Positions 54,722-64,000 of a stretch of 64,000 nucleotides of DNA are shown here, piece by piece. The stretch spans positions 1,506,065 through 1,570,064 of the forward strand of contig BCJC01000001.1 of assembly GCA_001600175.1 (NCBI GenBank). The letters are read 5' to 3'. The notes beneath the pieces are model-generated. The model saw only the letters and a program-made list of their open reading frames with translations, made no database searches and had not been told where the DNA came from. The stretch is from Erythrobasidium yunnanense (Eukaryota > Basidiomycota > Cystobasidiomycetes > Erythrobasidiales > Erythrobasidiaceae). The position numbers and the translations under genes were made by a program. Each line of letters starts with the position of its first letter. Position 1 is the first letter of the stretch.

Positions 54722-57700
54722 ATGGACCCTACAATTCCCGACTTCGTACCCTCTTTCGCAAATAATCCAGCTGTTTCAAGTGGAGACAGAAGAGGTCGCA
54801 AGAATGTAGCTTTTCCGACTTCTCCTTCCATGAATTTGGCAAACCTGGAGCATGCGAAACCTGCGGAAGCTGCCGCCAACAATGGCAACCACGTCCGTTC
54901 GCATAGCGTGCCGTCCGGTCCCGCTTCTTCGCAAAGAGGTGCAAGAGGTTCAGCTCCTCGTGAGAGATTTCTCTATCGTTATTGAAAGCAGCTTACTGAC
55001 TCGTTTGCTGTCTGACAGGAGGAAGAGGCTCTTTACGCGGTCGCGGTGGTCGAGGTGGAGCGTCTGGCATACCTGTGCATCAATCACATCCATCAACAAA
55101 GGCAGCGAGTCCTCCACCCGTATCTCTCGACTCCGTGCAAGATTTCCCGGCTCTGGGCGGGAAGTCGTCAGAAAGCTCGACTTCTTCCTCGCCGACAGCA
55201 GAGAAGCATGCTTCGACTTCGAGTTCGCCGGCTCACGAGAAGGAGACAATGAGCAGGAGTCAATCGATGTCTTTTGCTAGAATCGTAGCGCCGGCACCTC
55301 CTCCAGAGCATCATTCTCAGCACTCTGGTAACACGGCGGTGGCAGCGCACTCCCTTCCTGGTGCTTCCTTCGCTGCTGCTGCTCGTTCCGCCTCTGCTCC
55401 ATCCACCAATACCTCCTCCAAACCAAGCAGCGTCACGGCTTCCTCCTCAGCCGGGTCCTCAGAAAAGAACGCTTCTTCTCCTCCCTCTTCACACTCTCCT
55501 GAACCTCACGAGGTGAATCAAGCGCTTTCGTCTTCTCAAGCTACACCTATCGCCCGCAAAGGCAGTAAAAAGGGCCATCGTCAGCCTCATGCGCCTCCGC
55601 ATAACCTCCCTTTCCACCCAGAACAGACCTATCCCCAACAACCTTATCAAGAACCGATACCTCCTCCCGCACCAGTCCTTTCAGCTACCCAGATCGCCTT
55701 CTTACAAGCGAATGGGCTGTCCGTAGAAGGTCTTCCAGCAGCTGCAGCGGCTTCGAATGCAGCATCACCGTCCGATTCGCAATCTGGACAGTTCGCCGCT
55801 CCCCAATATTCCTATCAACCGGCTGCTGAGACGAATGGTATACCTCGGTCAGCTACAGATAAACACTTCGCACAGCATTCTCAGCACCCTCCGCAACAGC
55901 AACATACGACCAAGCATGCTCGTAAACTATCGCGTCGCGAATATGAGCGACAGATGCAGATGCAGGATTATTACGCCAGCTGGAATCAGCCAAATCAGTA
56001 TAATCCGGAATATCAGTCTCCATTCTACGAGAACGGCCAAGCGCCGAATGGCCAGCACGCTACAGAGACAGCGAATGCCGCTGAAGATGCAGCAACGCCA
56101 ATGACGCGCAGTCTATCTCTCGGAAGTTCGCATCTATCCGTCGCCGCTCCTTCTTTCGTTCCCTCCTCTGCTATCCATGACAGTCATCTACATGCCGATG
56201 CGAAACCTTTTGAGCCGTCTTTCATGAAGTCGCCGCGGTTGAATGGCGATGCAGGCTCTTTCGTCCCAGCTCTACCGAGTCCTGCGGAAGACACGGTGAA
56301 AGAGGAACAACCTGCAGCGAACGGTCAGCCAGAGAAAGGAGAAATAGCGCATCCGGAAGAACAGCCTTCAGATGTCGGTCTCAGCGGAGAAGACGCGGTC
56401 ACACAGGCGCCAACGAAGGAAGCCGAGCCAGAAGCAGCTAGCGAGACTAAGCAGGAAGTAGAGATCCTGCCAGTCGTGCAATCGAAAGAGGTCGAGGAGG
56501 CAGCACACAAAGACGACGCGCCTGCTACGCAAAGCAATGGCGAGCCTGAGGTTGACGTCCAAGCGGATGAAGCCGATGAGCCAACGTCATTGATCAGCGA
56601 TTTGGCGAGTAAGACGAAGGAAGTGGTCGAAGATGTCGTCGATGCAGTCCGTGAAAACATTCCTAGCGAAATCAGCGATGCTGCAGAGGCGCTTCAGCAT
56701 GGAGCAAAGGAGGCGCCTTCGACCAGTGATGCGGACGAAGTTGAAGACGGAGCCGCTCCGGCGAGCGTCGAGGAAATTACTGCAAGCGTCGAGGCAGAAG
56801 ACCAGAAAGAGCCTTTGTCGGCTGAAGCCTTCCAGGAAATCGCAGACTCGGCGCCTTCAGCTGCTGGAGACGATGTTTTGCAGCAAGAAATCCAGACACT
56901 AGTGAATGGTGAGGCATCCGAGTCTGCCGAACCAGAGGGGCAGACTTCGCAGAACGAGTCCAGCCGAACTTCACCAACACATCCAAGTGTGCCGCTCAAG
57001 GATGTCAAGAAGGATGAGCCTTGGCCGGAACAGTATGGCGGCGACGATGGAGCCTTCAGAGAGCCTGTAATCCCAAAGCCTGTCTCTAAGCAGGAACAGG
57101 CAGATGAGGTGGAGGAAGGCCAGAAATCGCCGCCTCATTCATCTTTCTCGCTTCTACCTGCTCCGAGCGTAGATGAAGTCCTCGAGAAGGCGAAAAATCT
57201 ATTTGGTATCGAGACAGCCGAAAGTCAAGATGCAGCTGTCGAGCCGGAACCTCCAGCGGAGGCGGATCAGACTGCAGCAGTACACGACACGGCGGTAGGA
57301 CAGGAAAATAACGAGAAGGACGAGGAAGCAGAAAGCGCGCCTTCTACAGAGGAAGTCAAGGCCAATCTCGACGAGCTAGACATAGGCGAAGCGGACGAGG
57401 ATGAGACGGACGTAGCTATTCCAACAATATCAACAACAGAGGCACCTGAGACCAGCATCGAGGACGAGCTTCCTCAGCCTAGCCATTCGCAACAGTCTTC
57501 GGGCTCGCAAATGACCGGCAGTTTAGGCGAGCCTGATTTGTCGCAGCATTCCCTCTCGCCCAGCGAGGTTGAGACAGCTCTACTATCGCCTGGTGGGCTC
57601 GACGACTATGCGGAAGCTTTGGAAGAAGAGATTGCCAGAGCAGCCAAACAAAACGCAGAGCCGGCTGTCGACCGGAGCGCGCAGGACTTGCCTTCAGACA

Positions 57701-58848
57701 ACCCGCAGGCCAGCGACGCGGCTGAGCAGGAACCTATTCCTTTCGAGATCATATCGTCCTCAGACAATAGATGCGTAATGGAGACCGAGCCTGTGACATC
57801 TGCCGAACAAGATAGCGACAACTCGAGAAAGGTAGCACGGGAGCCTGAAGCCGATGCGTCCGAGTCGTCTCAACCTCACAGTGCATCACATCTACACACT
57901 GCATCCACTGAGGCAGAGCCTGCACAAATGAGCGGAACAAGCGGCCAAAGCTCGATCGACAAGGCACCATCTGTAGAGGAAGCTGAAGAGGGTCGTACCG
58001 CTCGCTCGTCTGCTCCTTCACCTCCTTCCACGACCTCCTTCCTTCCAATTCTAGACATACAACAAGCTGCTGCGACGGCTCGGCAGCAACAATGCGAAAT
58101 CCCACCAAGGCTACATCGAATGCCAAGTCAAGCAGAGAAGGAGAAAGCAATACGCCTCGTAGCCGAACTTCGCTCGGAACCCTCCACTCCTGCTGCCGTA
58201 GACAGCGACTATCCAGAGATCTCCACAGTCGGTCAGCATAGTGGCTCCGCTACTCCGAACAACAATGGCTTCTCGTTCGATATTGCGGATAAGCTCAAAG
58301 AGCTCACAAGCAGTAAGAGGAAGCGGGCCAAGCAGGATGCTGAGCGGGAAGACAACGATGATCATGCTAAAAGAAAGAGGGACGACGAATCGGACGAAGA
58401 AGACCACGAGCACAAGAAGCCAAGCCAAGAAGGAGCACCCTCGCTCACACTCAGCATCTTCTCTGGCAGCATACTGCCACGCAAGCAGCTCATACTATCT
58501 ATCTTTGCCAGTTTCGGCATCAATTTACTTTTGCCGTTTGTGAATGGTGTTATGCTGGGTAAGCACCCTACCTCTATAGAGACCACATTCACGTAGCTTA
58601 CCTCTTGCGCAGGCTTCGGCGAGATCTTCGCAAGAGATTGGCTAGGCCCATTCTTCGGTTTCACTCAGCGCAACAACCCGTCCACTGGATCTTCAAATCG
58701 CACGTCCACCTTCAGTACCTCTGGACTTGGTCTGCGTAATGCAGGCAAGCAACGCGGAGGCGCTCAGGACGTTCCAGGACATGCAGCAGCCAAAACAGCC
58801 ATCGAGACTATCGCTGAAGGCGCTGTTGGCCGTGCTCCTGGCGCCTAA
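54722..58848 (+). CDS. Very long disordered protein with an RGG/FPALG N-terminus and a C-terminal Mim1-like domain
   Basis: Three exons (54722-54959, 55019-58558, 58613-58848) give 1337 residues in one frame. The N-terminus has a short conserved-looking start (MDPTIPDFVPSF), an RGG patch rebuilt by splicing (RGRGSLRGRGGRGG) and DFPALGGKSS, a motif seen in several RNA-linked fungal proteins. Residues of about 120-1200 are Ser/Glu/Pro/Gln-rich and disordered. A basic stretch (SSKRKRAKQDAE) precedes the last 120 residues, which carry LILSIFASFGINLLLPFVNG and VMLGFGEIFARDWLG. The pattern INLLLPFxNGxMLGFGExFA is the hallmark of Mim1/Tom13, the small outer-membrane insertase of yeast mitochondria. 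Mim1 normally has about 100 residues, so this is either a true fusion or a locus with an internal start (an in-frame ATG lies near 58120). Confidence 0.78.
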
Positions 58849-59253
58849 CTTACATCACATTAGTAATCAACATCTCTCGTGCCCTTTCAAACTTTTACAC
58901 AGTCTGATCCTGGTAGTCAATAGCATATCCACCACTCCTCATTCTCGTTCATCTATCGTAGTTCTTCGCCGTCAGGACACAGATATAAAGCCGCAATGTA
59001 GAAGACCGATGTATATCAGATTTGCATTACGCTGTGCAGCACAGTGTTTCGAACTTTGTATAAACAATTTCGAGATCCACCTTATGAGCTCCTCGGTCAG
59101 GACCTAGCCTCGCTCGCATTGAGGATACGCTTCCTGATACCGCGTATCTGATGCCACTGACATAAGTGCGTTATGTACAGCGGCTTTCCCCTTGCTGCTT
59201 CATGCATATCGATCTCAGGCACAGATGCCTGGTGCCTGAGCGGAAATGCCCAC
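58849..59253. other. Convergent intergenic stretch
   Basis: About 400 bases lie between converging stops. It is AT-richer, with several poly-pyrimidine patches. No gene seen. Confidence 0.5.
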
Positions 59254-61195
59254 CTAAATCGACCGCTTTCCATAAGGATCGTACGGCATGAGTACAGCTA
59301 AGACTGCCATAACGATGTACAGAGCAGCGCAGACGAAGATAGGAACGGAAGTGGCAGTGTTTGCATATGTTGCTACGACTGCGCTGATGATACTGCAGCA
59401 AGGGCCATCATGAGACTAGCTCTTGCACTGCCTATAGGAGATACTTGCCCCATGATGCGATTCAAGGCTACGGCGATACCGTTCCCTGTCGTCCTATGTG
59501 CAGATGGGATGATCTCCGGCGTGTAGGAGTAGAGAGTACCGTCTGCAACATGACGACCGAGATAAGACGTTAGTACGAGCTGGTTAAGTTGACATCCTTG
59601 CCTACAGTAGATATTTAGGCAGCAAGAAATGGCGCAGTTGAAGCCGACGTTTTGAGCATTCGTGCGTACTTGGGAGAAAGAGAAAAAGAAGGCCATAGTA
59701 ACCTGTTTATGTGATCAGAAGTGTCACTCACGAAGCTGGCCAGACAGCTCACCAGAGCGCCGATCGCCATAGTACCTCTTCTGCCTAGATAGCGTATTTC
59801 GCACGGAATAGCGGCTATCATAGGTCCAAATATCGATGAAAAGTTGGCTAGGGCGTAGTTTCTCCAGTACACTGACTGAGAAGTTTCGCCAAAGTCCGCT
59901 CCTCGTGTCGAGAGGTAGTCCGGCTGGGGAGTTCAGTTCAGATGAATGCTATGCGCTGGAGCTATATCTATTGGAAAGGGCGCACCAGGAAGACATTATA
60001 CAGGGGATAAGCGAGACCGATCAGAGTCCAAGAACACCAAATCAAGACAATGTTGATGCCCAACTTTTTCGTCGCGAATAAGCCTCTGATATGGACGCCG
60101 ATCTCGGAGAAAGAGAATTTGTTCGAGGAGTGAGCCGTTGCAATCTGACCACAGCCTTGTAACTGGGCTAGCGTGAGGCTGCAAGGCCTATTGTGTTTCG
60201 TAGCGATAGATTGCAACAATTCAACCACTTTTTCATCCTTGCCCTTGCCAAGAAGATATTTGGGTGTTTCTTGAAGCCGGATCACGAAGACTCGGAGAAG
60301 TGAGAGCACAAAGACCAGAGCGCCACAGCTGTACCAGACATATCTCCATCCGCGATTGTTCTCATATGTGCAGTTCTCGACAGTCGTACAGTCGCCAGAA
60401 TAGTTAGGGATGAATGCCCATGCCGAGAGCCCTGCGATCAGTTGGCCAACACCCCAATATGACGCCAATAGGGTGAGCATCCATTGTCGTCTTGACGGTA
60501 GGTATTCCAAGAAGACAGCGGTATCCAGGACAAGGTTTCCGCCTGCACCAAAAGCTGATATTGCGACAAAGACGCCCAATACTATCCAATTTGGCGAAGC
60601 GCCGGCGACTATCGCGAAGATCGAGCATATGAAGAGAGATGTGTTGAACGCGATCTTCCGTCCTATCAGGTCTGCGGACAGCCCCCAGAACTGCAGAAAC
60701 TCATCAATTGGGCGAATCCTGTGTACATGGGAGGAGAACTTGCTATCGCCCCCGCCAACATTCCGCAGTAGACTGCCACAGTAAGACCATTACGCCATCC
60801 AGGATTGAATTCTAACGCGGCCTTTGTTGCGATGATTGACTGAAGCAGCAGGATGAGCGAATCGACGGCATATCCAGCACCAGTCAGGCTGTGAAGCGCA
60901 TTACAAAGCGATATATCAGCAAACGACTGCTGAACGTGTGATATGCGATCGCGTACATAAAGAGTTTCGTGTGATAGCTAGTAAAGCCAATCTCGTCTAT
61001 AGCCTGCAGAAAGAACGTTAGAGAAAGCTCAAAGCAGAGGCTAAGTGAAAGCCGGTTATGTACATCGTTTACAAGATGCATCTTTGAAGAAAGAGCTGGA
61101 TCTTGCGAAGACAGAGAGAAGATGTCCGAGCGTAGGGATGCAGTCTCGACCGTAGCATCGTAGGCTTTAGCTGATTGAAGCTTCTCAGGATCCAT
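59254..61195 (-). CDS. Major-facilitator transporter, SV2 / sugar-porter-like
   Basis: Twelve-helix transporter of the major facilitator superfamily; the substrate cannot be told from sequence. Multi-exon; the start MDPEKLQSAKAYDATVETAS is at 61195. The first family block, AIDEIGFTSYHTKLF, is typical of fungal SV2-like carriers. Later blocks: YCGMLAGAIASSP, IAFNTSLFICSIF, FVAISAFGAGGNLVLDTAVF, YLPSRRQWMLTLLASYWGVG, RLQETPKYLLGKGKDEKVVE, LGINIVLIWCSWTLIGLAYP, YTPEIIPSAHRTTGNGIAVA and NRIMGQVSPI. It ends YDPYGKRSI. The central loop between helices 6 and 7 is long, as in this family. Some internal exon edges are approximate. Confidence 0.87.
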
Positions 61196-61800
61196 CTTGT
61201 TCTTGCTTCTTGGTTACTGGTTCTTGCTTTCTACGAAGGCTTATCTCGATGAGGCTCTACAAGCGGGATGCTGGACCAGTACAGTATGCTGCGGGCTGCT
61301 TGCCCAGGCTGTTGAACGGGCTGTAAAGGGTGGTGATAGATCAATGACAAATTTTGTCACAGCTCATAGCCAGAAAGCTGCCAGAAAGCTCTCGATGGGT
61401 CGAAAGAAGAAGGCACCACGACAGGCTGCCCAAGTGCGGGGATAGAAGGCTCGGCGAGCAGCACGTGCGACCGCACATAATTTAAGCATTTCATCTGTTT
61501 GTATATCTGTCGTTCAGTATAGTAGCATTAGTCGAGGATTGAGCTGTCCAGATGCTCGAACTGAACGAAAATCGACGTTTCTGACCTCACTCGCTTGCCG
61601 CCACCTCCATGCGTTAAGTAGGCAGTAATTGACTGTCATTGTACGCGATGTATGCATGCCCTGCTTACAACAACCACTTCATTACCGCCTGTGTAGACAA
61701 GCACGTAAATCAAACTGAGCAAGCGACATAGACGCGTAAAGGCGACCTTACTGACTTCATGAAGTACGTACAATACAGGAATACCTCGAAGCACCTCGAC
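61196..61800. other. Intergenic, nothing recognised
   Basis: About 600 bases lie upstream of the MFS gene and downstream of the bestrophin-like gene. An 82-codon plus-strand frame (61197-61445) starts with TTG and is rejected. Confidence 0.45.
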
Positions 61801-63398
61801 CTAGAAGAGGGGAGTCGCGTCTTCCGGAGCTTCCTTAAGGCGGGCTATGATTTGTTCGACCTCGTTTCTGAGCTCGGCGCACATAAGGTCCAGAGGCAGA
61901 TCAGAAGCGTCAAAGCCGAACGGCTGCTCTATCTGCAAAGCGATCTCTTCTATGCCCATAAGTAGCCAGGAAATGAGTGTAACGAAGGGAATCATCTTCC
62001 AAGTCATCGCTGTAGTCCATTATTAGTGGAATGAACAGAAACTGATGCTTAAGCGAACGTACTGTCAACGAGGACAAGCGGCAGCACCATCAGGTAGGCA
62101 GTGACGGTCTGCTTCAGGTGAACGCCATATATGGTTGGCAGTGGGAGGGTCAAGAGTCTCTCCATGCCGGCGAACTCCGAAACCAAGGACGATAGAGCAG
62201 TAGTCATGGCGTTGTATCCGGCTGGTCCGACACTTTCTAGTAAACCCTGAGCTCGACATTCTGCATGTGAGGAGAACTTAGCAGATGCCCTCTACTATTG
62301 CCCGATTAACCTGCTCACTAGCAAAATAAAGCTGCAAGCGATGTGCGATCACGATAGGTAGGGGAAGAGTCGGTCTGCCTTCAAGCTTGTGGATAATGAC
62401 TGTTTCATCATCGTAGACCCTTTGTGAGAGCAATGGTGAGGTTGCATCGGGTGCACCGGCTGCAGAGGTTGATGTACCAAGGGATGTCATACTGGCTTTG
62501 TTGGCAAGGCTTGTATGACCTTGAGGGAGGTAATCGGCGCTATGCAGAACAATGGTGATTTCAGCCTGGTACGATATATGAACATGGACGGATCCCCACT
62601 CTACCGCTCCGTAGCCATAGCCCTGCTTCTTAAATCTTTCTAGAAGCTGGTGAGGCAGTACGGCACGGAGATCTTCGTAGTCTGTACCATACTCCATTCG
62701 GACATGATGTTTAGCAGCCACCACCTATTGCGAATCTACTCCATTAGCGCTTTGTATGGCGTGACGACCTTCAGCCAAACTTACGAATCCCACCATAAGC
62801 CTGAGAGCAGCGATCTTTTCTTTCTTCTCTTCTTCGCCATAGTCCCCGGTTTGGTAAGGTACTCGTTCGCCCATGCTGTTTAGCCTGCCTTGGCTGTAGA
62901 CTGCTGCTCCGATGGAAATCCACATGATTCGAGCGAGGTTACGGACACCATTGGACATATTTGAAAAGAGTGTGCGTCCCTCTTGCCATCTTGCATATGC
63001 AGTAGAATTGCGAAAGACCAGCTACAGATAGGTACGGTGTTAGTCTTTGTTACATCTTCCCTCTGATCCTACTCACCAGAAGACCGACCACAACGGACAA
63101 CAGAGGGACAACGTTGTTTGTCAATCCGAGATCAGTCCCATAAACGAGGTCTGCGACTGCTACAAGAGTTGACCAAAGCGTAATGACCAGGACCGGGCGA
63201 AATACGCGTCTGCGGGACTGAAGTCATGAGCATAAGGAGGATAGATGGTGATAAGCATATGTACGGTATGGTAGACGCGCGCATCCTAAATACGTCGGCG
63301 AACCACGAGACCTCAGACAGCTTGCGTTTATGCGTTTCTTCGACTTCGGCCTGGAGGAGAGCTGAAAACGCTGATGATACTTGAGGGAGGGATGGCAT
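61801..63398 (-). CDS. Bestrophin-like (UPF0187) membrane channel
   Basis: Predicted anion channel of the bestrophin/UPF0187 family. Multi-exon. Start at ATG 63398 (MPSLPQVSSAFSALLQAEVE). The domain begins LSEVSWFADVFRMRASTIP, spliced to RVFRPVLVITLWSTLVAVAD, then LTNNVVPLLSVVVGLLLVFR, NSTAYARWQEGRTLF, MSNGVRNLARIMW. An insert with Ser/Thr repeats lies in the middle (62440-62530). Later blocks are PLPIVIAHRLQLYFASEQV and MTWKMIPFVTLISWLLMGIE, then EIALQIEQPFGFDASDLPLD, the conserved C-terminal block. RNSTAYARW and the EQPFG block are strong family marks. It is divergent from AFG1, 247 bases between starts. Confidence 0.9.
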
Positions 63399-63645
63399 GG
63401 GAATAAATTTGGGATTTAGTAGGCGGTTAGTTGTCAGTGTCAGCTTTAAGCAAAGGAGCGACGACCAAACCACCTTGCTATGCTTTGCGCACAACTCGGA
63501 CAAAGGACATATCCATATAGCTTCGCGAGCAAAGTAGACGCAGCACAAAGACCATACCTATCGCAACTTTCGCAATCAATCTGATAAACCGGCTGCCGCT
63601 CGAGATCAGCGAAGATAGGGGTCAGCTCCTACCGAAACATACGAA

Positions 63646-64000
63646 AATGCGCGCTGCGACAGCTTCAACGTCTGTTTTGAGGTGCACATGCAGCGCGAGA
63701 ACGGCGAACGCAACGCGGCCTGCGAGCTGGATCCAGAAACAAAGGCCTTTTTCGCAGATAGCGGCTGCCGACCCCTCAGCAAAAACCAGGAAATCTAGAT
63801 TTCAGCAGCAAGAACAGCGTATACAGCAATGTCGCACACTCCATGCGACGCCTGCGCAAGATCCACTGAAGCCGGTAGCTTCTTCTTCTACGAGTTCGGC
63901 GCCAGAAAGGGCGTCCAGCGCACAGTGGAAACCTGGACCGGCAGCTCTATACGAAGAAAGAGTAGAGACAGGGCTTCTACGACGTGATGATCACCAGCTC
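63646..64000 (+). CDS. AFG1: AFG1-type mitochondrial AAA ATPase, 5' part only
   Basis: Mitochondrial inner-membrane-associated AAA ATPase of the Afg1/LACE1 family, linked to quality control of respiratory-chain proteins. The open frame runs from ATG 63646 to the window edge. The first 40 residues look like a mitochondrial presequence (MRAATASTSVLRCTCSARTA, Arg/Ser/Thr-rich, no acids). At the edge the frame reads KPGPAALYEERVETGLLRRD and DHQL, matching the family's opening G-P-x-x-x-Y-x-x-x-V-x-x-G-x-L-x-x-D-x-x-Q. Walker motifs would lie beyond the window. Confidence 0.75.

Noticed and set aside
61197-61445. 82-codon plus-strand frame divergent from the MFS gene
   Set aside because: It starts at a TTG two bases from the MFS start codon and shows no family features.
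1-64000. tRNA, rRNA, CRISPR arrays and intact transposons
   Set aside because: I looked for tRNA T-arm consensus, direct repeats with spacers and transposase or reverse-transcriptase motifs and found none I could support. A tool-based scan could still find a tRNA I missed.

Overview
This window is nuclear DNA of a fungus, most probably a basidiomycete. Genes are dense, with intergenic gaps often below 300 bases. Most genes carry several short introns (about 40-100 nt) with GT-AG ends. Products include cornichon, SAP18, fungal MED17, PAM18, Mim1-like and CBM1-bearing cellulase proteins. I cannot name the species. Exon joins were made by eye from frame continuity, splice signals and family conservation. 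For the gene models whose joins are listed in full, the exon lengths sum to a multiple of three.

Layout, left to right. Positions 1-10499 hold a YVC1-type vacuolar cation channel (cut by the left edge), a membrane-anchored protein with a ubiquitin-interacting motif, a Myb/SANT protein and the COPI subunit SEC27. Positions 10810-12472 hold a tight divergent SAP18/cornichon pair. Positions 12963-17514 hold an accessory block: five tandem, same-strand copies (A-E) of a small cysteine/histidine-rich protein family I do not recognise. All share one phase-2 intron and a fixed C-x2-C-x18-H-x4-H-x7-C spacing (one copy broken), with two possible small spliced genes on the other strand. Positions 17924-23260 hold ERF4, a Nudix hydrolase and SEC63. 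Positions 23334-27243 hold a second accessory block: a coiled-coil gene and two genes sharing an unrecognised 'WEK' module, arranged as a tandem duplication of a two-gene unit with one member decayed.

Positions 27481-37893 hold an FMN-dependent alpha-hydroxyacid enzyme, a GT4 glycosyltransferase, pantothenate kinase, a TTC1-like TPR protein and a PXA/DUF3818-type protein. Positions 38220-42555 hold two GH5 endoglucanases, one with two CBM1 modules. Positions 43026-58848 hold an MBD4-like DNA glycosylase, a long mitochondrial PPR-type protein, ARB1, MED17, a disordered protein, PAM18 and a 1337-residue protein ending in a Mim1-like domain. Positions 59254-64000 hold an MFS transporter, a bestrophin-like channel and the start of AFG1 (cut by the right edge).

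Most genes are unrelated housekeeping genes of secretion, mitochondrial biogenesis, transcription and ribosome assembly. The two unfamiliar tandem families are the main novelty. Four introns appear to use GC-AG ends, and one of them sits where the paralogue has GT-AG.
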